Positions 1 to 11,587 of a stretch of 64,000 nucleotides of DNA are shown piece after piece; the stretch's first letter is position 1, and every line of letters begins with the position of its first letter. This DNA is from Sipunculus nudus (taxonomy: Eukaryota > Annelida > Sipuncula > Golfingiida > Sipunculidae): contig CM049316.1 in assembly GCA_026874595.1 (NCBI GenBank), positions 75,873,676 to 75,937,675 on the forward strand, read 5' to 3'. The translations under genes and the position numbers were made by a program. The notes below the pieces were generated by a model. That model saw only the letters and a program-made list of their open reading frames with translations, did not search any database and had not been told where the DNA came from.

Positions 1-487
1 ACAGTATCCCACTGAAAACCTTTATTTTATTTTAACTTTTAAAATAAAAAAAAATCAAGCCAACATTCCTCATCTTATTTAATACCTCCCCCCCCCCTCC
101 CCCCCCCCCCCACCCGGTAAAAAGCCCGGTTTGCTGGTTTTATTAGCTAGTAATCATATAAAACCTACCGTGTTAAACGCTCAGAAAACTTATGTATCAG
201 AGGGCTACAATGATTAAAGGATAAGAAGGCCTTCATGGAATTTGAAAGATATTAATACATATATTTTACCAATACTCATATACAAATAAAGAATTTCCTC
301 TGAGGTTTCTTTTTTCTAAGAATTGAAATGCTGAACATAAGAGAATTGCAGATTAAGCGAAGTATGATGTACAAAGATGTACCTGGAGGAACGTCGGACT
401 TCCATAAAGCAACGGATGGGTAAATGTGAATAAAATTGTGCCCTTTTGGAAATAGACCCGGAATTGTAAAGTAAAAATAATGCTTAC
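1..487. other. Intron/flank left of the minus-strand signal-peptide exon
   Basis: This stretch lies downstream, in minus-strand sense, of the first coding exon at 488-578, so it should be the start of that gene's first intron. I see no further exon. It holds a broken poly-C tract at about 87-112 and is otherwise AT-rich with no recognisable element. Confidence 0.4.
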
Positions 488-578
488 CGCAGGCACCAGG
501 ACCAAGAAAATCACAACCGAGAGCCAATACATCTTTATCTGGAACAAAACTGACTTTATTAATGTGTGTATAAACTAC
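488..578 (-). CDS. First coding exon (signal peptide) of a minus-strand secreted or membrane protein gene; gene runs off the left edge
   Basis: On the minus strand a pyrimidine-rich acceptor (TTTTGTTTCAG) ends at 579, followed by about 46 nt of leader and an ATG at 532-530. The reading frame gives MYWLSVVIFLVLVPA, a typical hydrophobic signal-peptide core, and then stops at a good donor (GCG|GTAAGC, intron from 487 downward). This is the same layout as the first coding exons of the two ZP genes: acceptor, short leader, ATG, 10-15 hydrophobic residues, phase-0 donor. A second possible acceptor, GTTCCAG, lies nearer the ATG and would shorten the leader. The rest of the gene is outside the window, so its product is unknown. 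It may belong to the same secreted family, but that is inference only. Confidence 0.5.
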
Positions 579-1926
579 CTGAAACAAAACAACAATATGT
601 TATAATAATAAGAATATAAACTATGTTCACTGTTTCTAAATCAAACCCGGAGTAGACGATACGATTGTTACTAGGAGACACTTCCGCAGTTTATGTATTC
701 AAACCTTTTATTCACTTTAAAGTTAAAAACCATGTACTTTTAGGTGTGGAAGAAATAATTCAAATACTTCGATGTGAATATTCGTATAACAGTTATTGAT
801 TCTCCCAAATATAACCGTGGTCTGAGGTGATTTTGTCCGAGAATTCCTTAGTTCTCGCTCTTATTACTGTGAAAATCGCTTCTGCGGGATCTTCAAAAAA
901 CACTCACATTCGCATAGCTACAATATCATATGACAAATATTACGAGCAAATATGTATATGAATTATTTTTCAGTTTATAGTGCCCGGTGTCGTAGCTACT
1001 TTGCGCCGCCGCCGGCCGAGTTAAAATCAAGGCAAGCCGAACAGATTTCTTCAGGAAACGAAACCGGTATTTCATTAAGTTGAAGTGAGCCGATTTTGTG
1101 CAGCTCAGTTTTGCTAGAAGAAAAATATTAATACAAACAGATAAAACTTGTTCATGTTAAATTGCCCGAAACATGTACAGTCTGTTACAAATTTAGTGTT
1201 GTTGATTTTATGCTGACTGACAGAGTTAAAATTCCCCCGCATTATAATACATGGTCAAGCCTGACACTCCTAAAATATAAGGGCCATATGTAATACAGGT
1301 AACTTGTTTTTAAAAAATAGGTATTTTTAAACATCGTAAACAGAGAAGGCTTTCTGGTGAGTTTTAAGCCAGCTCACATTTCGCATGCCGATTCGACCCA
1401 CGAAACTCGGCTTAACAGTTCTTAACATATACTTTTTCCTTATTAAATCCAGGACAACTCCTATACTTTTTACTAACAATTATAACAAATTTCAAAAGCA
1501 ACTGTGCCACATTTACAAAACTTGAAATCATTCTTCGGGGACGAAGACATTAACAACTATTTTACAAGTTTGATGAATCTCCAATGATTTATACATTCAT
1601 ATTAATTATATAAACTATAATTAGGACGTTTGAAATTTGGATTAATTTTTCCAGGAGGGATAATATCCTTTTCTGCAAAGTTTGCACAATCCTGAAAAGA
1701 TATAATGGAAGTTTGAAGGAAAAATAGGACTATTATTCGGGGTTGCTCCTTTCAGATGATGTCAGGATGAAATGTTGTGCATTCTAAAATTACACAGTAT
1801 CATTTTTAATATTCCATGAAGTGTTGGTTTCAGATGTTTATTAATAAGAGTATAAAATTAACAGGAATAGCGAATATTGACAATGAAATAAAATTGCAAA
1901 ACAAATAATAATAACAAGCAAATTCG
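579..1926. other. Stretch with no recognised gene
   Basis: AT-rich sequence upstream of the minus-strand signal-peptide exon. It may contain that gene's 5' UTR and promoter, but I could not pick out a convincing TATA box or leader exon. A short GC-rich patch (gccgccgccggcc) sits near 1008. No ORF with coding character was seen. Confidence 0.4.
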
Positions 1927-2318
1927 TGGAATTAATGTGTCCCGCTTTGGGCTCTTGCTGTTTTTCATGCTTGAAATGCAACCAAAATTATGACATGTGG
2001 ATAAAATCTTGAGGGCACAACTTAAACAGATTCACTTTGACATGTGGAGACTTCTGCATGGGAACATGAAAACTAAAACACACTGAGAAATTGACCAAAA
2101 TTTTAGAATTTTGTTTTTGTGCCGGAGAGAAAGATTTTTCAGACAGACGCTCTAAAACCAATCCCAACCGAAATATGATTAGAGCAATCACTGATCCAAA
2201 AATGAATGAAATCGGATAAAATTTAGAAAAGTAATCGCACGGAAACGAAAACCTAAAAGACGGACAGACAGACAAACCCAAATTAGTGTCCCCCGCATCC
2301 GCGGAGTGGGGGACAATA
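1927..2318 (-). repeat. Dispersed repeat family A, copy 1 (inverted)
   Basis: The right end reads cccccgcatccgcggagtggggg, preceded leftward by a run of gacggacagacagac. Read on the minus strand it matches two other copies in this window, at 32985-34690 and 42505-42945. All share the ccccgcttccg end, the gtctgtctgtc tract, a gcgataa...tccgatttcatt block and a far end like cggaagcgagg. The ends are weakly inverted. I see no coding capacity. Confidence 0.7.
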
Positions 2319-2689
2319 ATAATAATAAATCATGTTTCGCTGAAGTCATGCATCTGGTATTAACAGTAGCTTGCCATGTCTCGATTCCAAAGTTCCAGAA
2401 ATATTCACATCATCTTGTCATGGAGTTTAAAAATTACTTTCTAGACCTCCAGGAGCTGTTGCTGGGTTCTAACTTTACTTTCATACAGGACACAGAATAA
2501 GTATTCTGATATGTAAGTATTTTGGGGTTGAGATTTCAAGTTTATAGGGGGATTTTCCTTCAAGTATTGGACATATTTAATTTTTCACCGAGTGTGTAAT
2601 ATCATTTACCCTCCTATCTTTACAATCAAAAGAGATTTACTTTGTATAAAAAAGGTAGACATACAATTTGAAATTTCCACTTAAATGAC

Positions 2690-3290
2690 AAGTCTGAAAC
2701 TTCTTAGATTAAATGTGAGGAGTCTAAATATTCAGGTCAAACGTAGGTCCGTCTTCAGGTGGACTAAAAAAGAAAGTTGTGATATTTTACTCTCGTAAGA
2801 AACTCGGTTGTTTTGAAACAGAACTGATTTGGAGAAATGAATGGCACAAGAATGTAATTTTTTCACATGGAGCATCAAAGAGTAGAGGTGTCGCGGTACT
2901 GTTTAGATCTAATTTGAATGTAGACATCAAAGAGTATTGTTTAATTCTGGGGAAGGTCAGATATATAATAATTAATGCTTATGTTCCAAATAATGCAAAA
3001 GACTAGGTCACCTATTTCATAAAGTTGAAACATTTTGCATGATTATTCTTCATTAAGGGATAGGATCTTGGTTGGGAGAGATTTTGATATATTTACTGGA
3101 CAAAGAAAGGGGGAGGGGGGGGGGGGGGCAAATCTGTTCCAATGACAAGGTGAGGAATAGGATGAAAGAAAGGAGCAATCGGTCAGATATATGGTGAATT
3201 AAAGTCCTTCTTAAAGAGAATATACTCCGAGAATCAGAAGTGAAAATGTAACTTCAAGGCTTGATTACTGGCTAATTTTAGAACAGTTGT
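2690..3290 (+). pseudogene. Decayed LINE endonuclease (APE-type) domain
   Basis: Conceptual translation in shifting frames recovers the order of landmarks of a non-LTR retrotransposon apurinic-type endonuclease. They are LNVRSLN with KRRSVFRW near 2715-2765, then ELIWRNEWHKNVIFSHGASK, SRGVAVLF and INAYVPN (open at 2779-3006). ILVGRDFD follows near 3065, then a block ending SRLDYWLI near 3255-3280, the usual end of this domain. Frameshifts, stops and an inserted poly-G run (3113-3129) break it. No reverse transcriptase follows, so this is a 5'-part relic of ORF2. It is inactive. Confidence 0.75.
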
Positions 3291-4229
3291 AGAATTTTGT
3301 GAAAGGTATAATTGTATTGCCATAAAACAAAACTAAACAATTCGATGGTATTTTAAAGATAATAATAACATTAGTGTAATAATAACATTATTCTAAAATG
3401 CTTTCAAGCTTTCATTATTCTATTCATATAAATTGAAACATTTCAAAGTGGATTGTGTCCCTATTTCCAGGTTTTTTTTCGAAATGAAAGTAAAGAAACA
3501 TATATTATAAACCTACCTGTTACTTGGTCTTCCTATCTGTACCTGTTGTTTGACAAACTGCTCAGGAAACTTTCTCGATTTTCTTTAGTGCACAGACTCC
3601 TGTTCTAGCGTCGTCACATTGGCATTTTGGTGTCACTCATGCGTGTCTTGGTGTCCGCGAAAGAGAACGCCTTTGTATTTCCAACATTGGCCAGAGCCCG
3701 GTAAATTCAAAATAAAATATTGTCCTGTATCCAGGGTACATGTGGAGAGTACATGCGCACTCAAATAGGGGGTGTTTCGGGAGAGTTAACCGGGTGCCTA
3801 AATGAGTTCATGGTCGCCAACTACTTTTTCATTTAAAAAATATCACACTAATATCAATGTGTTACACTACATTCTTTTCTTCTCTTGTTTCATTAATTTG
3901 ATGGTCAAACCTGTTCTGTAAGTATTAAACTCATCCCCTATTTAAGAAAAAAATCCTGATTCCTCCCTGTGCAAGAAGCGAAACTGTCCCCGGCCCCAAT
4001 GCCCTCTCAGTGAAATGTTCAATGAAGTGTGGTAAGACGTTAGTCCTTACCGCCCTGGCGTTACTTTGGCAGCTATTGACACGCCACCCCCGTATTGTCG
4101 TCCAAATCACGGGTTTTCTTTAGCGCCATAGAATTTTCTGGAAAAAAAACCAGGCACTGACGTATTATTCCTTCTTTTAGCTTTGTTCTACACAATAGGA
4201 AGACCTGTTTTGACCAGTTTTCGCGCTCA
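3291..4229. other. Upstream region of ZP gene 1
   Basis: No ORF with coding character. The stretch leads into the TATA box at 4230 and would hold the proximal promoter of ZP gene 1 if that assignment is right. Confidence 0.4.
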
Positions 4230-4238
4230 TATATAAAG
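4230..4238 (+). promoter_or_regulatory. Probable TATA box of ZP gene 1
   Basis: TATATAAAG stands in a more GC-rich context and is followed about 25-30 bp later by a stretch that ends at a strong splice donor (ACT|GTAAGT at 4344/4345). The first coding exon of ZP gene 1 begins at a splice acceptor (8391-8392), so an upstream non-coding exon must exist, and this is the best candidate found. The start site near 4260 is inferred. Confidence 0.45.
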
Positions 4239-4259
4239 TTGGGACCCCCGCGGCCCCGT

Positions 4260-4344
4260 CATATTTTGTATCCACCAAGCATTCAGTGGGCAGTTTGGAT
4301 TTTGTATCGCTGTATCATTTTTGAACCAGGGATATAATTTAACT
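4260..4344 (+). other. Candidate non-coding first exon (5' UTR) of ZP gene 1
   Basis: It runs from the expected start site below the TATA box to a consensus donor GTAAGT at 4345. No ATG with a long frame lies in it. Splicing to the acceptor at 8391-8392 would join it to the leader GGCAGAAG and the ATG at 8401 across an intron of about 4 kb. Inferred from splice-site logic; transcript data would settle it. Confidence 0.4.
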
Positions 4345-5523
4345 GTAAGTATAACTCTTCATTTTGCGTTTGAAATGATAAAGCTGTTGCCTGTTAGTAT
4401 GCTTCCAAATAGAAAAAAAAATACAAAATATCGTTTGTTTTATCTTTTGAAGCTTTTGCAAACCGTACTTGAATAATCACTTTTTCAATACATTTCTTTT
4501 CAAGAGCGCAGGTTATCGATAAATAATTTTTCCTTTGTATGATATTAAGCCGAAATAATTAAAATGACCTACTGAAATATTTTTCAAAGTTTCTTCCAAA
4601 ATATGGTAAAAAAATTTTGAATAATGTTCATAAACAATGATTCCTCAGTTTTGGGATATCCAACATAATTATGGATGATACAACATGCTTCAAGCTTTCA
4701 TTTTGGATATATGGTTTCAATGAGCCTTGTCTATGAAAGCATGATGTTTGGGTTTATTTTGAAGCACTTAAAACTAAATATAAAATTTTCATTCAAGCTC
4801 AATTAAATAAAACCCAATTATTATGGCCATATGCATCTGTTCCTTTTGATTCCGACCGGGTAAGTTCAAAATGACACGCCTAATTGTCTGAAAATGCAGT
4901 TTGACAAAATCATAGCAGGCAAAAACCATTAGTGAGTAATGTTTTACGGTCCTTTTTTTTATCTTTTCGTAAACATTTTATCTTTATGTAAACATGACTT
5001 TTTAAACTTAAACTATCTTGAAAGTTAAAGTAGCCATTTATAGTAATAGTTTTCGATTTTTTCGAGCCTGAAAAGAGCTATGAACAATCTTTAGAAATTA
5101 ATGCATTATAAGATACACACGACAGTACCTCCTGTATAGTTCACATGAATATCTTTGGTTTTTAATTATTAAATAATGAATTAAAATGTATAATGTTCAC
5201 GAAAGGATGAAAGCATTTAGAGAACACTAAACGCTTCCGCATGCCCCTCCCCCCCCCCCCCCCCGGACGGCAATTCAGACCGGATTTTTGCTATATGATA
5301 ATTCTAAAATTAACTTTTTAACTATTGGAAGCGAGGATAGAAACAGTTGTTGTTTATTTTCAAAGTGTGAAATCAGTATTTTAAAAATTGTAGTAGATCA
5401 TTGAAAAATATGATCTTGTGAGAATGTGTGAGAAACGCTCAATCAAAAATATTAAATCCTGCATGTCACATTCGCGGTGAAGCGGAAGTTTAACACTGAA
5501 GACATAGACAGTTTATTATTATA

Positions 5524-5663
5524 GTGACATGTAACATACATGAGTGACATGTTACACACATGAGTGACATGTAACACACATGAGTGACATGTAACACACA
5601 TGAGTGACATGTAACACACATGAGTGACATGTAACACACATGAGTGACATGTAACATACATGA
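5524..5663. repeat. 20-bp tandem repeat, seven copies
   Basis: Seven head-to-tail copies of gtgacatgtaacacacatga with few substitutions (acaca/ataca, gtaac/gttac). There are no spacers, so this is not a CRISPR-like array. The unit contains the palindrome ACATGT. It lies in the probable first intron of ZP gene 1. Confidence 0.9.
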
Positions 5664-6000
5664 TATAAACTTTACTACACGTACATCAATCAGTAAATCA
5701 GCCCTGCTTGGGCTTATATCACAAGGTATTAAAACTGTAAATACATAGTGGTAGACTTTAACAATATATCATCATTAGAATATACGGGCTATGCCATTTC
5801 TAACAGATTAAGAGAAAAATCTTTTCTCTTCTTCCAGGAGCAGACCAAGAATTCTGCCAAAATTTTTGCCATCACCAATTATTAAATAAAACCTATTGAT
5901 CTGTTTTATCAAGGAAGAATTTGTGCGTAATTGCACGAAGCTTTATAAAATAGAATTGTCCGGAATGCATTGTAAGCAAACATTTCTAAATGAAGTGTTT

Positions 6001-7450
6001 TTAGCTCAGCTGACTGTCATGAGCTACAGCGGTCACCCTTTGTCCGGCGTCCGTCCGTTTACAAGGCACAAATCATAACCGTTTTGACCTAGAAAATTCT
6101 AACTGTACATCAAGAGAGGTCCTGGGCAAACTTGCTTGGAAACCCGAAATTAGGTCAGGGTGACCTATATTTTGACCTACAGGCCGAAAACATGATTTAA
6201 GCACCCAGACAGTCGGACGGAGCACATTTCGGCCTTGAATATCCTGTGTGACATTAAGGGAGGTCCTAGTCAAATGCCTTTGAAAACTGAAATAAGGTCA
6301 CCATGACCTATAGTTTCCGACCTATAGGACAATATTTCAAATATAAGAACTCTGACAGTTAGACAGGGCACAAATTGTATCCATTAGGCCTAGAATCTTC
6401 TAACATAAAATTCAGGGAGGTCCTAATTAGATGCCTTTTGAAACATGAAATTTAGTCCTTGTGACCTGTATTTTGACCTATGGGCTGAAAGCTTTTGAGC
6501 ACACAGGAAGACGAGGCAAACATTGTATATGTTAGACCTAAAATCTTAAAACACTATCAAGGAAGGTTATTATCAATCTTCTTGGAAACCTGAATTTAGG
6601 ACATGGTGACCTATATTTTATGATATACAGGCTGAAAACAGAATTTTGAGCAACCAGAAAGTTAGATAGGGCAAACATTGTATATGTTAGGCCTGGTATA
6701 GACGTTCTTTGCAAATGTATTTTGGGGGTAAAACTGAAATTAGGTCACCATGATATATATTTTACTATCTATAGGAAGATATCAAATAAACACCCAGTCT
6801 GATGGGGCACAAATTATATCAATTAGACCTAGAATCTTCTTACGTAAGATCCTGGTAGGTTCTAGGCAAATCTCCTTAAACCTGAAATTAGGCCATGGTG
6901 ACCTATATTCTGCAAGCTACTGGTCAGAAACAATGATTTTGAGCAGTCAGACAGGACGCAAATTGTTTCCATTAGACCTAGACTCTGTTAATTTAACATG
7001 ACATTAAGGGAGGTTCTAGATACTTCTCCTTAAACCTGAAATTAGGCCATGCCGACCTAAATTCTGCAAGCTTCTGGCCATGATTTTGAGCAGTCAGCTA
7101 GGGCGCAAATTATATCCACTAGCCCAAGACTCTTATAACATGACATCCAGGGAGGTTCTAGACGAATCTCCTTGATAACCTGAAATTGGGTCATCGCGAC
7201 CTATATTCTGCTAGCAATAGACCAGGAACATGATTTTGAACACCTAGACAGACCGGGTACAAATTGTGAAATCCAGGGGGTCCTTGGCAGGACTCCTTTG
7301 AATTTTGGATTTTTTATTTTCTGTCCATTTTCCCACAGGTAACATTAGCCAAAGGCTATTCTCATAGACCATATAAAACATTAATAAAAGAAATGAGCTC
7401 CCAGTCAAAATGAGCTGAGCGTCATGGCCCATGGGCCACTTGTTGATCTT
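6001..7450. repeat. Long dispersed repeat with degenerate internal units of about 170 bp
   Basis: It opens with agctcagctgactgtcatga and a gtccggcgtccgtccg tract, and closes with tgagctgagcgtcatggccc and a cccatgggccacttgtt end. The interior repeats a module with phrases such as gaaattaggtca, gtgacctatattttgacct, gacagtcagacagggcacaaattgta and agggaggtcctag, at roughly 150-180 bp spacing, about eight times. Ends of this style are common in bivalve genomes (known from general experience, not searched). No coding frame survives. Confidence 0.7.
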
Positions 7451-8392
7451 CGACTTCACCATTCTTACATAATGAACAAACCCTTTCTAAACTTTTTGTT
7501 TCCTATATTTTTTGGTGACATCTTTGTGTTTAAATCTGCCAGTTTCCATCTCAGCCGGAGTATAAAACATCTAAGCTGAGCAAGTAATAATGTTGCATAA
7601 CAGAAAATAGTTGTGCCTCTGGACCCTTAAAGAATGGAGTCCGAATTACCCCGACCCTGAATTGTGATTTAGAAATTTCCCGATCTCACAAAGGAAAAGG
7701 ATTGGTAATTCAAATTACCTAAAATATCAACAACTTGTTTCTAGTATTACCCTCCCTTCAGTATTACCCCCACCCCTTCACAAAATTGTTCAACCTATAC
7801 AATTGCCGATATATTTTTGGCGGGATATTAATCCCCCCCCCCCCCTCTCGCACGTAGAGTGCTTTAACTTGCTCGAGCGTTCTTATCAGAGGGATCAAAG
7901 GGGCAGTTAAGTCTGCTTGGGGGTTGGCACATCTCGTCTCTGGCTATATGTCGTATCTTGTATACGAGCTGGCGATGTGACCACACATACGGGGTACTTC
8001 ATCACTACCCTATAATATATGAATTACCAGGTCGTGTGGTACTTCATTATTCTCCAAATCTTGTGAAATCTTTTTTTTTAATAATAAAACCTTGTGGAAT
8101 CTTGTAAAATCTTGAGTTTTCTTGCCCTGAGGTGTCATTTAAGGTGTAAAGGAAATATAGATGATATATGTCATAAAGACAATATTCCAGTTGCAGTGGA
8201 ACTATTTTGTTTATCTCATTACATCTAACAAATGTGGGCACACGTTGGATGGTCAGTCCCATGATGATCATAGCAACACCCTAATGATCAGCAAATATAA
8301 CGAGTCCCTAAAGACAGGGTTACCAGTCTTTGGGGGCAGGGTTGGAGTTTTAAAATTGTATTTAATTCTAATGAAAGAAACTAATTTTTCAG
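7451..8392. other. End of the probable first intron of ZP gene 1
   Basis: No element recognised apart from a poly-C run near 7833. The open frame across 8161-8520 includes the real signal-peptide exon by chance, because the frame continues on both sides of the splice sites; I do not regard it as a gene. The acceptor TAATTTTTCAG ends at 8392. Confidence 0.4.
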
Positions 8393-8400
8393 GGCAGAAG

Positions 8401-8430
8401 ATGAAGCTTCTATGGGCCTTCTCATTCCTG
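8401..8430 (+). CDS. ZP gene 1 coding exon 1: start and signal-peptide head
   Basis: The ATG at 8401 follows the acceptor TTTTTCAG and an 8-nt leader, and encodes MKLLWAFSFL. It ends in phase 0 at the donor CTG|GTAAGT. Joined to exon 2 the hydrophobic core reads on as LLSVELISA, a complete signal peptide. Confidence 0.85.
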
Positions 8431-10224
8431 GTAAGTGTCGCTAAACATAAAATGAGTCACATTAATTTGTCCGAAATAATCGGGAAATATTTGAACTCTT
8501 CAGTAACGAGAAATATGTGAACTCTTCAGTAACGACTATTCAGAAATCAATGTTAAGATAGGGTTCATAAAATGATGGTAAGTTGATCTTTAGTGATTGA
8601 AATTTTGCATCATGGTCAGTTTGACGGAGTATATTTTGTATGTTGCTCACTTGCACTCCCGGCACACTTTTTACCTTATGCTAGTGCTGGAGGCGAAATT
8701 GGAGGACATAAATATCTTGAATTTGCTTGTTTCGAGGTGGTTCAAAACGGTTTCCGGAAAACCTCTTGCCTCGTTATTATAACCATTAAGTCCGCAGGTA
8801 ATTTATAAATTAACTCTGTATTCGGTTTAGGGTGGAATCTGTATATTTATTAAAGCGGTACTAAAGAATGGACTGTACGAAATGATGTATTGGTTTTTTC
8901 TTCACGAAATAAAGTTGAAACTTGGGGAGAAAAAAAATTGTATACATGTACAATAGCGGTTAAAATAGTCGATCACCACGTATCGTTGTAGCCATGGCGA
9001 GTGCAGATCGTCAGATTGTCACATTTTCCGTATCAACCCCTCCACAGTTAGGGCCTAAATGATGGGTGCATCCATGAAAGTTTTCTTTTTGATACAATAT
9101 ATGATGGTTTACATATATCAGCTTGTATATCATGTTCTACCAAACGGATCTTACCCAACTGTCAACGTTTTGTAAATGTTTTTAAGGACATTCGCCATAT
9201 ATGTGATAAAAATGTTTTGATAATAAGACTATATATGCCTCTATTTGTTTGTATGAATTGAACATTTGGCATCTCAACCGCAGTTATACCTGGATTGTCA
9301 CAACAATAAGCGTTATGCGTTTGTCAAGTGGCATATATAGGAACATGGGATTCATAAAAAAGAGGACCCTTCCCCCCCCCCCCCCGCAAAAAAAAAAAAA
9401 CAAAAAAAACACACTCAAAGCGGCCAGATAGATTTAATAAAACCATAAACCAAGCGTCCTGCCCTCCGCCTTTACAGAACTGTTTTCCGTCTTCCACAGC
9501 TGCTGAGCGTGGAACTGATCAGCGCCAGCACACTGATTGGAGTCCCAAGTCTAGCCAAGGTGATGGAGAACGATTGTTCAGATCCCGAGGTGTGGTCCAT
9601 CCGGGTGGAGCCGGAGCTGGGGTCCAACCTTCTAGGTCAACCGTATGTCCAAGGACAACATGAAGTTGCTGGCTGCGGGGCCAACGATACTTATACCAAC
9701 AACAACACAAACCTGGAATACCAGTTTGTCCTGAATACCACAGCTCTACAGTGCGGCATGGTAATCCATTTATACAAGAGTTGATAACGGTTTCCTCATT
9801 TTAGTTACATTAAGAATATTTTCTAAAAGAATCCCCCTGGTGGTAATGTTGACCGTAATAATATTTGGAAGATTTTAGTCTTTAAACCTAAAATGTTTGC
9901 TGATGGGGTACCTTTAGGTAAACGCTAATGCATCGCTATTGCATCTCGGCGCCATCTTATTTTCATATGGTGGAACGCATAACATTGGGTACGGCATTAA
10001 CCCTGGATAATTCTTTTGTATATTCTTGTACATTTGAGTGGATTGCCAACGACAATATATAAAACGTTACAATGATCTAAAATGTGAATAAAGCTAACTT
10101 GTAATCGAACACCGATACAGATCTAAAAACAGCTAAATTGTCCTACGTCTGAACACTAGATGGCGCTTAAAGCAAACGCGACAGTTCCCGTAAAAAACAA
10201 AATTGGTTTAAATGTTCGAATATA

Positions 10225-10272
<48 letters not shown>

Positions 10273-11519
10273 TATATATAGATGGAAAGGGTATACACAG
10301 AAAAGTCGGTTCGTTGCCAGTGGGATTAAAACAAGATTAAAACTGGCACTCAGATTTTTCTGTGAACTCTTTCCATCTGTAAACAATGAACCAGCATGGT
10401 AAAGGTGGGTGTTTATAGTCTGATATCACTGACGATGTCAGTCTCTTCAAACTTTACACTTTGCATGGCTATTCATACTATCACTGACGATGTCAGTCTC
10501 TTCAGACTTTACACTTTGCATGGCTTTTCATACTATCACTGACGATGTCAGTCTCTTCAGACTTTACACTTTGCATGGCTATTCATACTATCACTGACGA
10601 TGTCAGTCTCTTCAGACTTTACACTTTGCATGGCTATTCATACTATCACTGACGATGTCAGTCTCTTCAGACTTTACACTTTGCATGGCTATTCATAGTA
10701 TCACTGACGATGTCAGTCTCATCAGACTTTACTTTGCATGGCTATTCATACTATCACTGACGATGTCAGTCTCATCAGACTTTACACTTTGCATGGCTAT
10801 TCATACTATCACTGACGATGTCAGTCTCTTCAGACTTTACACTTTGCATGGCTATTCATACTATCACTGACGATGTCAGTCTCATCAGACTTTACACTTT
10901 GCATGGCTATTCATACTATCACTGACGATGTCAGTCTAATCAGACTTTACACTTTGCATGGCTATTCATAGTATCACTGACGATGTCAGTCTCATCAGAC
11001 TTTACTTTGCATGGCTATTCATACTATCACTGACGATGTCAGTCTCATCAGACTTTACACTTTGCATGGCTATTCATACTATCACTGACGATGTCAGTCT
11101 CTTCAGACTTTACACTTTGCATGGCTATTCATACTATCACTGACGATGTCAGACAACAGACTTTACACTTTGCATGGCTATTCATACTATCACTGACGAT
11201 GTCAGTCTAATCAGACTTTACACTTTGCATGGCTATTCATAGTATCACTGACGATGTCAGTCTCATCAGACTTTACTTTGCATGGCTATTCATATTATCA
11301 CTGACGATGTCAGTCTCATCAGACTTTACACTTTGCATGGCTATTCATACTATCACTGACGATGTCAGTCTCTTCAGACTTTACACTTTGCATGGCTATT
11401 CATACTATCACTGACGATGTCAGTCTCATCAGACTTTACACTTTGCATGGCTATTCATACTATCACTGACGATGTCAGTCTCATCAGACTTTACTTTGCA
11501 TGGCTATTCATACATCTAC

Positions 11520-11553
<34 letters not shown>

Positions 11554-11554
11554 G

Positions 11555-11587
<33 letters not shown>

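Noticed and set aside
5524-5663. Seven regularly spaced 20-bp repeats that might suggest a CRISPR array
   Set aside because: Copies are contiguous with no unique spacers, and the DNA is eukaryotic.
8161-8520. 119-codon ORF containing MKLLWAFSFL
   Set aside because: Only the 30-nt signal exon is real; the frame is open by chance through the acceptor and donor on either side.
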